This document shows, piece after piece, positions 1 through 14,800 of a DNA stretch of 64,000 nt; positions within the stretch are counted from its first letter, which is position 1, and every line of letters begins with the position of its first letter. Under the pieces are notes generated by a model. It was not told where the DNA came from. It did not search any database and saw nothing but the letters and a program-made list of their open reading frames with translations. The DNA is from Pleuronectes platessa. Taxonomy: Eukaryota > Chordata > Actinopteri > Pleuronectiformes > Pleuronectidae. The stretch spans positions 11,597,659 to 11,661,658 of the forward strand of contig NC_070640.1 of the NCBI RefSeq assembly GCF_947347685.1, read 5' to 3'. Position numbers and translations under genes: made by a program.

Positions 1-891
1 TGATATAGAGCTTTAGTACAAATTATTTCCCCGTATTGCCTGTATGATTATGATTTCATGGTTTTATATATAACACCTTTCATGTTCCTAAATCCAGTCT
101 GAATCCGCCCTTCCAGGGGGATCAGGATAATCCTGCTTTTCGGCATCTAACTATTGTGAGATCTGCCTGTGAGCACTGAGAATCGCATAAACTACACTTT
201 AACTAGAACTGTATAAAAATCCAGATTTAAAATCACTATTTTAGACCTTTTCATTATAAGTGTGAATAAAGTGTCATGACAGCTTTTCTAAGTCATTGAG
301 TTCATTAAACTTGCTGAGGTCCACAAGAATCGTATATATCAAATTTTAAAGAACTATACATTTATCCATATCTTTGACTGTTCCGTTAACAACCTCCCAC
401 AGAGGGCTGTCGACAAGAGTGGAGGAAGAAAGTGTTATCATCGTAGCCAGCGAGCCAGCAGAGCTAAATGCATTCTCTGACGTTTGCCTGCTCTTATTTT
501 CTCGCCCAAAGCAAATAAGACAAAACAGATGAACTGATGCATTGTTTAACTTGAACACTTTTACAGGTTAGTGGAGCCGCCTGAGCCGACAGAATGAGGT
601 CTGGGTGGGAGGAAGGAGAGAATCTGAGAGAGTGACAGGGGGGGAAAAAGAAAAACAGAAAGATATGCAGAGGAAAAAATAATCAGTTTGTCTTAGTTGG
701 TCCTTTGATCAACGAGGGTGTATACGTTTGTGTGTGTAGTGTGTTTGTGTGTGTGTGTGGTGAACACACCCGACATGAGAAATAACGACCATCTTTACAG
801 GCAGGTCTCACCATTAGCTGAACTGGCAGTGCATTAGACTAAAACTAATTTGGTGTCCGTGCGCTGGTGGTCTCGTATTGATGGCCATGTG

Positions 892-936
<45 letters not shown>

Positions 937-3753
937 AAACAGAAACATAGTGTCACTAGTGCCAGGACTAAAGACATGTCATGTGCTCATATCAACATGT
1001 CACGCTTGCTGAGGCTCAGCACACAGCATAGAGAGATAACCGGTGTTGCGTTGGACACGAATGGGCAGAACAAATGTAATAATACATTAAAGAGAGAGCA
1101 GCTGTCGTTTAGCCAAACTGATTACAGATCAGCTGCCATTTACTCTGGTGTTTATCCTGGAACTAACAAAGCCCAGGGTTCCCTCCCTGGAGCCCAGAGC
1201 AAATGACATGAGATACCATGTGCTCACTGACATGTTTCTACATTTGTCAGCTCTGTGCTCCTTGCAGCATGAATACACAGCAGCTGGACAGAGGCTGATG
1301 CTCCCATGCATGTGTGTCATTTCAGAGTTGACTTACAAATTACAGACATAAGTCCGTAAAAGCACAGCTAACACTCTGTGCATTGATTTAATCAATCAAA
1401 TGTAAAGAAATGAGCAATATGCGACCGAATTAATTAATCATTCCATTTCCATAAGTTAGATTTAAAACATTGATTAGAGCCCGAACAATAAGGATTGATG
1501 CCAACATTAGGGAGTGCAGATCTGTAACAATGAAAGTAATGGAAATGTCTATTAAACCTGATTATAATTGTAAGAACATATGACTGTACATGCACATTAA
1601 TTGCTTTTAAATGAATTGCCTTTAAATTGGAATATGCACAGTGACACTATTTTCAGTGATTGGGATCACATGCACTCTCTAGTTTTCAGTGTAATGAATA
1701 TGTTTCTATCTAATGACTTTTTTTTTTAATTGGCAATGATTCCTAAAATGTCATTATCCAACTATTATGACAAAGAAATGTAACCAAGGCTGGATGTTTA
1801 ATATCTTAGTAATCTTTCATATAAATCACAAAACATAAATGTATAACGTAAAATATAAAATACGAACATGAATGCAACTTTTTGTAAACCTTATTTTTTC
1901 ATATTTCAACATGATCGCTGATACGATTCGTCTGCGAAAGGCTGTGATAAGGAGTTAGAAGAAGTTTTCTATATGAGTATAAACTAACTAAGGTTCCCAT
2001 TTAGCAAGAGAGGAATCGGATGAGCTGTGTGGGTCAGGGGAGGTTAGGATATTTGGGGAAAAAACGTAACTATTTTTTTAACGATGGGCTCCGAGCTTGA
2101 GGATGTTGAAACAGAGCCTCAGTGCTTTAGATACCTCTGGTCTATCCTTTCTCACCATACAGCCCCCTGCTCTTTAAAGCACTCTACAAACAGACTCTCT
2201 AATGGTCTTTACTCTTCACTTTTCTGCGGAGGTTACAAAACCACACTGCTCTACTTTTTGTACAATTTCTCACAATTACCATAAGATAAGACTTTTCTTT
2301 CATGTGCTGCCACATGAAAGGAAACATGAATCCCTGCATGTACACAAATAATTGTACATGTTTTGTGTTGAATTTAGTCCTCCACAGTCACACACACACA
2401 CACACACACAGCACTTGAGCGAGGTGTGCTCCAAATCACTTAGATGGACAAAGAGGGACATAAAAGTAGCCGTAGCTGCACATATTAAATGAGGTTTGTA
2501 CTATTGGAGGAAAGGATTAAATAAAACTGTCCAGCCGCCAGGCCACAGAAAACACATGAATCTACAAAACTCTGCTCTCAACAATCCACATTGTCTGTTC
2601 TCAATAAGAAAAACAAAAATCACAATGCACCTGTCAGACACAACTGGCATGAATCAAGTCATTTCCAAGGTGTCACCTCAGCGTGGAACCTGAACGCATG
2701 CTCCCACTGTATCATAGCTATTAAGTATACAGTCTCGTGTGGAGTGTCTCTCAACTGGCCATCCAATTTCAGCAAATCCATTTCAAGTCTCACATCTTGC
2801 CAAACTCTCATTAGGCATCTTTCTCAGCCTGTTATTGCATTATTGATTTCCATTCCTATTAGGTCTTTTGAAAGATTACATTTTCATATCAGTAAAATGT
2901 GTATGACGGCTTCCAGGAGAGCAGACTGTGTGAGAGGGGTATGAATACACTTTCACATTCAACAGACAGTTCAGTTTTGAGGTCGCTTTTTGATACGACT
3001 TTATGCATTTATATCTGCTCATATTTAAATGACTCGTCACAGCTGGAAGTAATACTTTTATTTCACAGTAAACAATCATGGTACACTTGTATTAGTACAT
3101 TTATAAATGATGCCAAAAGGTTAATTGTCACTTATGGAGTTGTTTCTAGAGGAGCAAAGAGAAGGGTGAAAGATACTTTTTGATTGCATTGATACTGTTG
3201 GTGAATAACTTTGTGTGTAGTTAAGATGTTTAGCTTTAATTTGAACACACCAATTATCTGTCTTTATTCACAATTGTTCAACACTCACAATGATGCACTC
3301 TCTCTTTTTGACTAGAAAAAATAGGATTACTTACAAACTTAAAAGATCACAGAACTAATTTGTGTGTGTTATCAAAGTAAATTTCTTTAAGTTTTTTTTT
3401 TTTTTCAGTTTTATGAGTGTGCATAATGTGTAGAGACATAACACATATATACAGTCTTCTGGGTTACATTAATATAAGATACTATTAACTATTAATACAA
3501 TCTGAATAAGTTTTACCTAATGAAAACTGCACAAGTCAACTCATCTGTTTCACTGTATCAAATGTTACATTTATGAAACTCAGGTTTGCCTATAATGTAG
3601 GAGCACAAGTGTGTTATAACAACCATTATAACCATAATAATCTATATTTATATTGCACTTAAAATAACATGTTAGGGAGGTTGTTTGCAGACATTGTACC
3701 AGTTTGTGTTGTTAACTAACCGTCCATCTGCCTGTGTCTGTCTCTCCGTCCAG
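1..3753 (+). other. cadm2: upstream cadm2 intron, 3' end only
   Basis: No exon encoding the first half of Ig domain 1 was found here, so these bases are taken as intron. They hold GT-rich sequence near 725-760, an (AC)18 run at 893-928, an AT-rich unique stretch (about 1360-1960), a CA run at 2389-2410 and a 10-bp hairpin at 2297-2320. They end in the acceptor at 3753. The short ORFs here have no recognisable product. Confidence 0.75.
893..928 (+). repeat. (AC)18 microsatellite
   Basis: Uninterrupted AC dinucleotides, with further imperfect ACAAAC units to about 940. Confidence 0.97.
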
Positions 3754-3906
3754 CTTTAAGAGACAACCGGATTGAGCTGATTCATGCGTCGTGGTCGGAG
3801 CTGACCATCAGTATCAGTGACATCACGCTGTCGGATGAAGGCATGTACACCTGTTCCCTCTTCACCATGCCCGTCAGAACGGCCAAGGCCTACCTGACAG
3901 TTCTCG
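3754..3906 (+). CDS. cadm2: cadm2 exon: C-terminal half of Ig domain 1 (V type)
   Basis: The first exon in the window is 153 bp, entered and left in phase 1. The acceptor is a pyrimidine stretch ending in CAG at 3751-3753; the donor is GTAAGT at 3907. It encodes about 50 residues beginning LRDNRIELIHASW, with the Ig signature D27-E-G-M-Y-T-C33 (local numbering) and ending in AKAYLTVL. This is the F/G-strand half of the membrane-distal Ig domain, the domain used for trans binding in CADM proteins. The partner cysteine and the N-terminal strands are in an exon upstream of base 1. The two leading bases CT complete an alanine codon begun there, fitting the usual 'KAL' junction of the family. Confidence 0.94.
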
Positions 3907-5668
3907 GTAAGTACAAACAAACACGTCGCTGCTTCAAGGACATTTCTGAATACACGGTTACATAACACCAGTCTTACTTTTTCTCACTCTGTCAGGTTTA
4001 TGCTGTTTTTATTTTTTAAAGTGACTTTTTCCACAATTACTGTGAACACAAGCTGTACTTTTCTCATACTAAGTGCTCCAAGGACAAGTCCAATATTCAA
4101 AGCCATTACATGTACTAGTTTAAATTTTTTAAAACATAAAACAATAAATCAAACATACACAATGAATCAGTACAGACTGAATATTAAAAGTAAAGAATGT
4201 TGCAGAAAGCTGTGGTTATAATACTAATAATAATAGTCATAATAGTAGTCATAATAAACACCTCAGTTCATTAAAAGTATGTTGGCCATTGATTAGATGT
4301 TGTAGAACCTTTTTGGAGGTATATCTTTTCTAGTTGTATTGTTTTATTGAATTTGTGTGTTTTCTTAGTTAGTGTTAGCTAAAATAGCCTGTTACAGATA
4401 ATTAAATAAATAAATAAAAAACACTATCAGGCGTCCTATTACATCTAATGAACATAACTTGAACCATAATATACAAAAACCTTCCAAAAAAATATTAAAC
4501 CACGAGTCTACTTTTAAATCCAGTTGTTTACCATGCTGTTAATTTCAGTAGTTAATCAATTCTCTGTTAACAAGGGAACATCACTCAGATTTCATCAGCT
4601 TCTGCTTTCCAGTCAAAATAAGTAACGATATTTGTTGACCTGTAAATCTCCTGCAGACCAGCAAACAAGCAGACGTGAGTCACAGAACCAGAAAACCCAA
4701 ATGGACAGACAACCCCTGAAGCTTCTTAAAAGTCCTTACTCCCATAGCTCATAGCTTCCCTTTTTACCTCAGGAGCACTTTGAAGGCTGAAGATGTTTGG
4801 TAAATAACATCTATGTCTACCAGGTCTCTTAACTGTGAGGGTAACTTCATAGAAAACAATCTAATTCTAAGATTTTCTTAGAAATTTTGTCAATAGGACC
4901 GACTGTTTGTATTGTATTGTACTGGTTTGTACCTTTATGAGTACCTGGACCATTAGCTGGCTCTCTGTGTTAACAAGCATTCTGAGCATTGGAGACATTA
5001 AGGCTAATGCTCAACAAGGACATGGAGAAAATTATTTTGCCATTCTGAATAATAGTTAAGGGTTCAAGCCAGGGAACAGAGAGGGGGATTTAATTAGGAC
5101 TCGAAATAGACTGGGAGGCCAAACGAGCGCTGGTAATGGACATTGAAAGTCTTTCATAAACATGAAATGAAATGAGACGCAAATACAATTCTTCAAATAT
5201 ACTTAAAGGTGTTGATATTGTAATGTATATTTAACATGCTATAATATTTAAATTATAAACATCAACAAACCACAACTATTATGTCTTAGAATTAAGTTTT
5301 AGACATGTGAAATTTGGAAATGCTTAAATTTGCAGGTCAATAATCTTTATTTTATGTATCACATTGCCCCCAGACATTTTCTAACAGCCCTTTCCATTCT
5401 GATCCCAGGCCTGAGACTGACCAATAGAATGAGATTATACATTATGCATTATTAGACGCTAACTTTGATTTATTTTCATTCAATGACAACAGGAATTATC
5501 AGCGGGACCAAGCTTTCTTGCTTTTCTATTACGCATCAGAAATCAAGCTCTCTTTCCTTTTTCATGTCCCGGAAGCCCTTTTGGTCGGGCACACACAAAC
5601 ACACCACTGTTGCACACAAAACAGTGTTGCACAACGAAGAAGAGAAGCGCACACCCGTGATATTCTAC

Positions 5669-5711
<43 letters not shown>

Positions 5712-8700
5712 GCCACACTAATCGAGCAGGAATAAAGTTGTGCAGCCCCTGAACAGCCATGGGGAACTTGACTGTATAAGATGAATATTGGATTTGATCT
5801 GGTCTCGTTCAGTTTTAGAGAACTCTCGACATACATTGCTCTGAGTCCAGACACACTTACTAATTCACATATTTACAAACACACAACACCACACAGCACA
5901 GTAGTTAGTTAGATATCCCACACTTGGAAACAACCTTTACATGAAGACGTGCACAATTAAAATGTAACACATTTAAGCTACATCCACACAACTACATTTT
6001 CATTTGAAAATGCATCAACTCTGCTGCAGATAAGCCTGGCGTCCACACTGGTTTGGAACGATGCTGTTACCATATTAGTTTGAAAACTCCAGGGATTGTT
6101 TTAGTTTGAAAACTCAGTTTTATTAGTACAGATGTTGCCTCAGTTGAGGTGGGATGGAACTCACCGCTCAGTGTATCTACCGAGCAGCAGCCTTTGTTGG
6201 CAGCTTCAAAAGGATGATGAACAGAAAACAGCAGACACTTCAGCTGGTAATAAAACATACAGGAGGCGGTGAGACAAGGCCACAGTCAGTCAATGGCATT
6301 GACTGTCAGACCTTTCAGTCACTCAGCCTGAGGCTGACTTATTGCTCATTGACATTAGAAAGGCAGACTCTACACACTTAAAACACTCATTATAGGGAAA
6401 AGCCAGTAATTAACATTTTCTGTACAACCTCGTGGCCTCCTCTGCGTTCATGAGCCTTTGCTTACTCACATGTACACACACACACACACACACACAAATC
6501 CTGTTCAGCTTGCACTTGTCTTTTTGTTTTGTCCCAGGTAGTGCTTCTTTAGTAGAAGTACCCATGGTAACTCAGACATTTGTTCTGTGTAAACACATTG
6601 CTTTTAAATATTTTAAATACAATTTTTCAGTTGTATGAGCACCTTAAATAAATCTCCATTCACTCCTTGTGTATTCGAGCCCCTGCGCACACAGATGTCT
6701 CACAACCTGGCCAGAGAAAATCAAAACGAAGAGCACTACAAGGTGCGCATGGGAAAATGTGGTTCTTTGTAATTCGTGTGAAACGACCCTTAAAGAAAGG
6801 AACAGCCCGGTTGTTAGAGAGACCATCTCCCTGATGTCTTCTCGAGCTCGACGCTGCTCAGGGAAGCTGCTCTGCTGCAGTCTCTTCTTTTAATCTCCCT
6901 GCAGGAGACTGAGCTGGAGGAGAAGAATTTCCAATATGGAATGATAACACCATTGTTGACGTACGGCTGTGTCATTATTTCCGTCGCTGTGATTTTCAAC
7001 TCCGTCCTGTAGGTGTGCCCAAGAAGCCCGAGATCGATGGCTTGACGAAGCCCGCCCTGGAGGGAGACCACGTCACTCTGACCTGCATCACTCAGGGCAG
7101 CAAGCCCGCCGCCGACCTGCGCTGGTTCAGGAATGAGAAGGAGGTCAAAGGTGCGTAACGATTTACCTCTGTGTGAAGCATAAAGCCAATAGAGTGTTGA
7201 ATGAGAATTACAGTGACTGATAAAAACTTTTGCAGGAGGAATTATGATAAAAACAGATACAATTGTAACTTTTTCCATATCCTGGAGTGAGAAGGTTTTT
7301 TATTTTACCCATAAAAATTGGTTGATTATTGGTTTGTTTGTCTCTTTCAAATTCGGCCTTTTTACTATTTTAGGACTCGAACAAACTTCTTATTTTATCT
7401 ATTTAATTTATCAAGTAAACAAATAATTCACTCACACAATTGATTACCCTTTTTTCCAATTTAAAAAAGCTGAACTATAATCATGCTCTGCCATTAATCA
7501 TGTTGTTACAGTACCTATCTGCTGATTTAATATCAAGCTGTAATTTCCATTGTGAGCAAACAACTTAATTAAAGCCACAGTTTATCTCTTTAGAGAGTTG
7601 TCACGGTCTCCACTGTGCTGTCAGATACTGAGAAATATTGATTATCATGTGTGAGCGGGGCTCGCATCACCTCAATATGCTTTGTAAACGTGAAACAGAG
7701 ACATACTGAATGTGTCAGGATTGGAAATAAGAATTTGTGTTTTTAAATACTTAAAGTCTCTTACATAAAAGTGGCTCCATGACACGACTGCAGCCGACGT
7801 CTCTACAGTATATGTTTGCTTCAGATAAAGCCGATTCAGCATGTGTCCTCTGGCCTGAGAAGGACACACGTTATCAGAGGGACTCTCTAAATCACACCGA
7901 CCGGACTCCACACCTCATTTCCAACCTGCTCCTGCTTTGCTCTGCTTGATGAACCATTCAGTTTATAATTGTTTGAAAGGGAGATGAAGAGAGATGCAGG
8001 CTAACAGACGGTATGAGAGAGATTATTGAAGAAAAGAGAGCCAGGGACACGGAATGATGAGATTTTGTTTTTGAAGAAGAGAGTGAAACAGATGCGGCTC
8101 GGTATCAAATGAAAACATAGATCCCAGCAGGGCGGAGCATCACACATCTTTAACACAGTCGCAGAACTTTTGTGAAGGATTTTGGGTCGTTTCCTAAAGT
8201 AGATCAGATACGGAGGACAAATGCAAATCAACATTTTCTAATTTAAAGTGTAAACAAAGAAATAAACTGAAAAAAACCTGTAAATGAGAGGAAAGTCGTT
8301 CAGAATCTTAGTAAAACCCAACAGACCCAACACTGAAACTCAGGAACAAGGATATCCACCGGCAGGTGTTGCTCAAGAGATGTTTGCACAAAGAATTTCT
8401 CAAACACAAAGATATTTTTCCCAAATCATGCAGGGTTTTGGATTTTTACCTTTGCCAGTTCTATAAAAATTACTATAGTAACAAATCAAAACGTCCGATG
8501 TGTATTTGGTTTTGCCGATAGCAGTGTCTAGGTCTTCCTTCAGTCACCTGCACATTTATTACCATTGTTAAATTCATTTACAATATGTTTTACATTTGTA
8601 TACACACTTCTTTAGAAAACCTTTCCAGTGCTGTTTCTAAATGCAATGAACAAACCTTATCAATCATTTCTGAATTATCCTGTAAACCACTAATAATCTC

Positions 8701-10304
8701 CCTCTTCTTATGATGATTGACACTGACAAAATAAAGCATCACACTTGTTACTCCCCACGACCCTTATCACATTTTCATGTAAAATAATAGGAATATAATT
8801 ATAATCATAATATGAATCTTTCAATTACCTTTGGTGGTAGCTCTACCTCTCACCTGCTGTTAGGGTTTGTTTTTTTTACAATCTAACTAATCACCAAATG
8901 TTGTATTTCTATTATAGTATTATGTAACACTTAGTATTTCCTCCTGTTGCCCTTCTGAGGAAGATGAAACGAATAGGAGCAGAATATACACCAATTAGCA
9001 CAGTGAGTATTTTTCATTACCGGCTCATTGTGTCTCAACGGGTGATTATTGCGTCTCCCATCGGCCCAGCAGAGAAAGAGAGAGAGAGAGAAAAGCTCCC
9101 TGTAAGGCAACTGGAGGCTTAGCCAGGACATTCTTTTAATTTACCACGGAGAGCGAACAGGTAGTAAGAGATATCCTTGGTGGCTCCAAATGGAGGTAGT
9201 CTCAAGAGGACATGCTTTCTCATTAAGGTCAGATGTTATAATTCTCTCCTCAACTTGGCACACAACTCTCTTTAATTTGGGCCTTGTACAATTTTATATG
9301 ACGATATTATTCACTGTGACAAGGTTGTAGTGCTGTAGCCCGGAAGGAATTGAGTGTTCAGGTTTGCCCTTGTGTGTGAATGTATTCTGTACTGCACACT
9401 TGACATTGTTGAAACTATTATTATAGGTGCAAGTTCATCTACATATATACGCAAAGTGGTGACAATTATTAGACATAGATTGGACATAACAATTTTTGCT
9501 TTGTAAAATAAATCTTGGCAAAGTGCAACTAGAACAGAAAGCCAAACCTTGAGACTTCATTCAAATGTCAGATGAGGAGATTCCTGTCAGATCCGCTGTT
9601 GGACTCGTGGAGAATGTCGATGGGAGGTGAAATTTCACTGAAAAGCTCTCTCAGCTCCTGCCACTACAGCCTTTCTACCTGAGCTCAAGAGCAGACAGCT
9701 CAGGCTGCTTTATCTCACGTTACGGGTTTCCCAGGGTCCAGATGAGCAAACAGATAAGCTCAGATCAATGCTGGTCTCCCCCTCACAGTTTTAAGCAGAT
9801 ATCGTGGTTATCTCTCAGTTCCATTAACTGTAGCTGGGAGTTGATATTGAAACAACGTCATCACATTTACACAGACTTCCTCATATTGTTTTGGAGCCGT
9901 GTTATTCTCACACACTGACTTTGGACGGAGTGAAGACAAATTTGAAAACTGATTTCAACCCCACGAAAGGCCACATATAATTAAACTGAATCAATAAAAA
10001 AGTGGTTACATTGTCAACATCATCTTTGCACTGTACCCATAGGGCTAGTAAAATAGCAGTTATAATTACCACAAAGGTTGTTGATTTCAAAGTTCAAAAG
10101 AATTTGGATTCCTTAATAAATATCTTCTCTCATCTGACAAGGAGGTGTCAGTTTTTCATTAAAACTTCACTGCTTAGCAACACATTCTGGACAATTGTCA
10201 TTCAGGAGAAAGTCCATACTGTCACTCACATTCACACCTTTAGTTCTACTTCATCATAAATGTATTTCAGCAACTAATTACTCCACTTTCTTGTGGTTAC
10301 AAGC

Positions 10305-10392
<88 letters not shown>

Positions 10393-11817
10393 TTTTTGTT
10401 TGTTTGGGTGTCTCTGTGTGTGTGTGTTGTAACGTATTGTTCCGTGGAAAACATAACGAGCCCAGCGAGCCACTCTCCCGCAGTCGGACTGTCCCCATCT
10501 AAAAAGACTAAATAAATAAACATGAGAGTAAACAAACACAATGGGACAAAACATGTGGGTACACAATATATCTATATGTATGTATGTATGTATGCAAAGG
10601 TGCATGTGAGCGCCCTTGAAGTGTTCATCATCCTGACAGGATCAGGGTGTGTTCAGTGTGAAAAGCCATCTGATTGCGGGTGACCATGCTGGGACTAAAT
10701 GACAATTGTGACATATTGGTGTGGGATCTATGGGAATAGAGAAGATTATATTACCAGCAGAGCCACTGGAGCAGTCCATCACCCATTCACATGCGGCACC
10801 CTGTGCTAAGTGTGTGTGCGTGTGTGAGCGTGTGTGTGTTTGTGTCGGATAGAGCAAAACAGACAGATGGAGCAGACAGGCTGCATGTAAGGACATAAGC
10901 TTGTGTGTGTGGAACCAAATCCAATATTCTTATTTCTCAGTCTCTTTGTCCCTCCGATCCCCTCAGTCCCCACCCAGTAATGATATATTTCTATCTCAGT
11001 TACACACCGTAACCCGGAGAGGCCTGTGCCAATATCACCACATGTAGCACTTGTTTACACACCACTGAACCAGAGGGAACTGTGCGGAGACCAAGCAAGG
11101 CATAGATGAAATGAATATTTATTTCAAATAAGGGAGGGGATGTTCGCTATCTGACTAGTGTTATCATACTCTCTGACCTAAACTGTAGAGGTTATTGCTT
11201 CATCATATTATGTGATAGCTCTATTCCGAGGGGGCTTAAGGGAAAAAATACTGAGATTTGATTCAGATTTGCTTGCAGTCACATCTCTATTCTGTTGTCA
11301 AAGTTGTTAGTCAAGGAGAAGGAACTATCCCAGCAAACCTTGCGCTATTTCAGATGGTTGTCTGCTGACTTTCCAATGCTCTATCACTCGATGAGCCCAT
11401 TCACTGTTGTTCAACCTTTTGGAATAGTGCTGACGTATTCCTGATTTAAGGGTTATTGTCCTTGACTATACAGCAAGGTTTTCTCTGGAAGCAGCTATTG
11501 AGGAGAGCGAAGAGGCGATAGCTCCTGGAAGTCATTTCAGACGAGATGATGTTGACATTTCATGAGACTGCTGTTGTCTGTCTGAACACTTAAACAAGTT
11601 CAGGGTTTAAAAACAAGTTTTGAGTTTAAAGGAAAATACGTTTTCAGTCATTTCAACAATGCGAGACAACCTTGCACTCGGCTTAAAAAGTAGCGTGTTG
11701 GTACTGCAGTTATACTATTCACCTCCCATAGGGTGGGAGTGGATCAATGACCATTAAAGATGTAATTTCAAGATGGCTCCTGCTAGTCACAGTGACATGA
11801 ATAAAAGATGCTCAAGT

Positions 11818-11854
<37 letters not shown>

Positions 11855-14800
11855 ACTCAAACGCATATTCAACCTCTGTATTCTGTATACATAAGCAGCA
11901 CATACACAAAAAACCTTTCATGCATGTCCAACCAAGCACTTGCCTGAGATGAAATATGTTTGAATCTGTAGGTACTATATAGCTTATGGTACGGTATAGT
12001 AGGGTAGAGTAAGTTATGGTATAATTGGAGAGCGCAGGGTATGGCAGGGTTTTGTAGGCTAGAGTAGGGTATAGGTTTGGTATACTAGGTTATGGGGGGG
12101 TAGTGAAGAGTATGATAATGTAGGTAGGGTATAGTCTTTTAAGGAATAGTAAGGTCGGAATTATGGTATGGAACAAAAGAGTATGGTATGGCAGGGTGGG
12201 GTTTGCAAGGTTATGGTGTGGTAGTCTAGGTTAGGGTATGGTTGGTTATGGTAGGGTTGTGGAAGTTAAGGTATTGTAGGTTAGACTAGAATTATTAAGG
12301 GTAGAGTCGAGAAGGAGTATGTATTGTATCCTAGGGTAGGGTAAGGTAGGGAAGGGTAAAGTATAAAATAGTATGTTATGGTAAGGCGGGTATGCTAGGT
12401 TATGTAGTAGTCTAGATTAGGGTATAGGTATAATGGAAGTTGGTGTATGGTAGGGTTAGGTAAAGTATGATATGTGAGGTATGCTACAGTATGGTATGGT
12501 ACATAATTGATGGGTAGGGAATGTTATCTCTGCAGGGCATCACAGCTTTAAGTGAAATATTTTACCTTTTAGTCGAACTCTTCATCCACCTGATAGCTAG
12601 AATATAGAGCAGAAATACCTCGATCATAAATATCTCATGAGAAGCCTCTACTTTCTTTTATTTCTTTAAACTTAAATGACCCTGTTCAAATATTCTCAAT
12701 GCATAAGGGAAACTGACTTATCCTTGGTCTCTGGCAGCATAACACTGTGTGATCAGGTTAACAGCCTTCGACTTAAACACTGTGGTGAAAAAGAAGAGCA
12801 GATCAGATTGCTACACCCACTGTCTATGTCCATTAAGAGCAACATCCTGGAGGTGGAGCACCTGTCCACTTTCAAATGCCAAGACACCGAGACGGAGCAG
12901 ACCCTCTCCGTTTGGAGTGGAAAATCATGAATCCACAGCAGACACTTGTGCGAATGCTCAGGGAGTTCCATGTCAGAAAGGACATTATGATACGGGTCTG
13001 CCAGGCGCTGATAGAAAGTCTCCTAACATTTAAAAGTGCTCCCTGGTCGTAGTCAGCCGTCAGTTAAGCACAGAGTCATGGCGCTAAGACAGGTCACACA
13101 AGCTGGGAAAGCTTCAGGCTGCCAACAAGTGAGAGGGTGCTCGAGGACATTATATCCCTTCTCTCCCCCTCACTGCAGCAGGAGCCTGCCGTGTATTAGT
13201 GTTCTCGGTTTTAAGTGTAGTCACATCTCTTGCTATGCAGCTCATCTGACAGGCAAAGTATAGCCCACAGTTGAGGTACTCGTCGTTTTCTCTTTTGCAT
13301 CCTGAATTTTACAGTTTACCTTAGGTTTTATACTGCAATACATTTGAATTATCCTCACTGTAACCCACACACACATTTACATTGTTCCTGTTTCAGCAAA
13401 TTGTTTTAAATCTCTGACAGGATGCAGTTCAGGGAAGTTGAGTCAGCCTTTAGACCCCCGCTGCCAGGATTAGTCAGCTCTCTTTGGGAATGTTGACAAT
13501 CCTTCCCCGCCCCAGCAGTCCTCCGCTTGTCGGTTCTTTCCCCCCCCATATTCTTTTCTGGGTCGTCCCGCTCTCCTGTGAAATGGCATAAAAGGGTCAA
13601 ATTCTTACACTTCTACGCCTGTCATTTCCATTTCTAATCCTCCAAGGCACTCTCTTGGCTCACACCAACGATGCAGAGCCTGGAGCAGACTCCCACAGAA
13701 CAGTGTGCCGGAGTCGCAGTCAAACACTGCCAGGCTTTTTTCTTAGGGAAAGGCACCGCAGGTGAATATGGCAGTAAGAATAAACACATGGTTTACAGTT
13801 GTCTATTAGTAAGAATAAAGAGTAAGAATAAAATAAACAATTTAAATGTAGATGGTTATTAAATCATGTAGATTATTATTATATTTATACCACGGTAACA
13901 CTTTAGAGTGTCAGTTTTGACCAATTGTGAGCAAGTAATTAAAAGAAGTTTGTGTATTTGTCATTTCCTGCCATTGCTAACATCGATTTGGAGTAAGGGC
14001 TGGTGTATGCAGAGCCAAATAATGTGACAAGCCCTCATACTGTTCCTCTCTGTCATTTAGTAGCTGGGTTTCTTTCCAAATCAAAATCATCCCCAAAAAC
14101 TGCTTCACCTTTCTCTAAAAACAGACATTCTGACAATGAATTCTGACAAGTGCTGCAGCGGTGTGTAGGCAGTGAACTCTGTGCAAGAGAGACGAGAGAT
14201 GTGATAACAGTCAAATATGAGATGGCAGTTCTAGACAAAACACACTGCTGCCGGCTACAGGTCTTCTGTTCATATGGCATAATGAACCAAGAGCTTAGAG
14301 ATTGTTAGTTTGCTTATTAGTCAAAATAAAATATCCTAAAGAGACTACAAGCAATTTTCTATAGTCAAGCCTGAAAGAGTTGAATATCTCACTCTGAAAG
14401 TGTCATGACCTTGATTTTTGTGTTTTATCTGAAATCACATACAAGTAAAAGACAATTTGTCCCTATTTAAGATTTTTTTTGTCAAGATAAATGTTGAGTT
14501 TTGTTTGAATCAACGCATTTACCTTCTGCCAAATGACTAGATTTCCAGATGGCATACAATCCTCCTGCCTCCTCTTGGTTTTTTTGTCTTCCAGCATAAA
14601 AAAAAATATATCATAAGTTGCCATTTACAGCTGAGAGTCACTACTTTTCTGTTATCAGTAATGCATTTGCGTGTGTGTGTCCGTGTGTGGTATAAAACTT
14701 GCCAGATGAGTATGATTGACAAGCCCGAGTTTCAATGGCAGCTCGATGTCATCTGCTCCTTTCAGCTGTGCTTAAAGGATAAAGCACAGCACTGTGCTTA

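Larger units (their letters stand above)
3907..7012 (+). other. cadm2: cadm2 intron (3.1 kb)
   Basis: Phase-1 intron. It holds (AC)n microsatellites at 5679-5709 and 6474-6496 and a small direct repeat of TTAGTTTGAAAACTC at about 6075 and 6102. The rest appears unique and non-coding. Confidence 0.9.

Noticed and set aside
2297..2320. 10-bp hairpin (CTTTCATGTG and its complement)
   Set aside because: Short perfect hairpins of this size are expected by chance in 64 kb; nothing nearby gives it meaning.
1..3753. Exon for the first half of Ig domain 1
   Set aside because: I looked for a frame encoding the B-strand cysteine region (LTCRV...) or the segment before 'KAL' with a phase-1 donor and found none, so it must lie upstream of the window.
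6814..7278. 154-codon minus-strand ORF
   Set aside because: It is the antisense shadow of the cadm2 exon at 7013-7150 plus flanking intron, and shows no domain of its own.
10274..10605. Several overlapping ORFs of Thr-His or Cys-Val repeats
   Set aside because: They are translations of the (TG)n microsatellite. The same applies at 893, 5679, 36901, 45829, 52079, 52278 and 53413.
11960..12510. Interstitial telomeric repeat
   Set aside because: Although G-rich with GGGTA/GGTTA motifs, there is no array of exact TTAGGG units.
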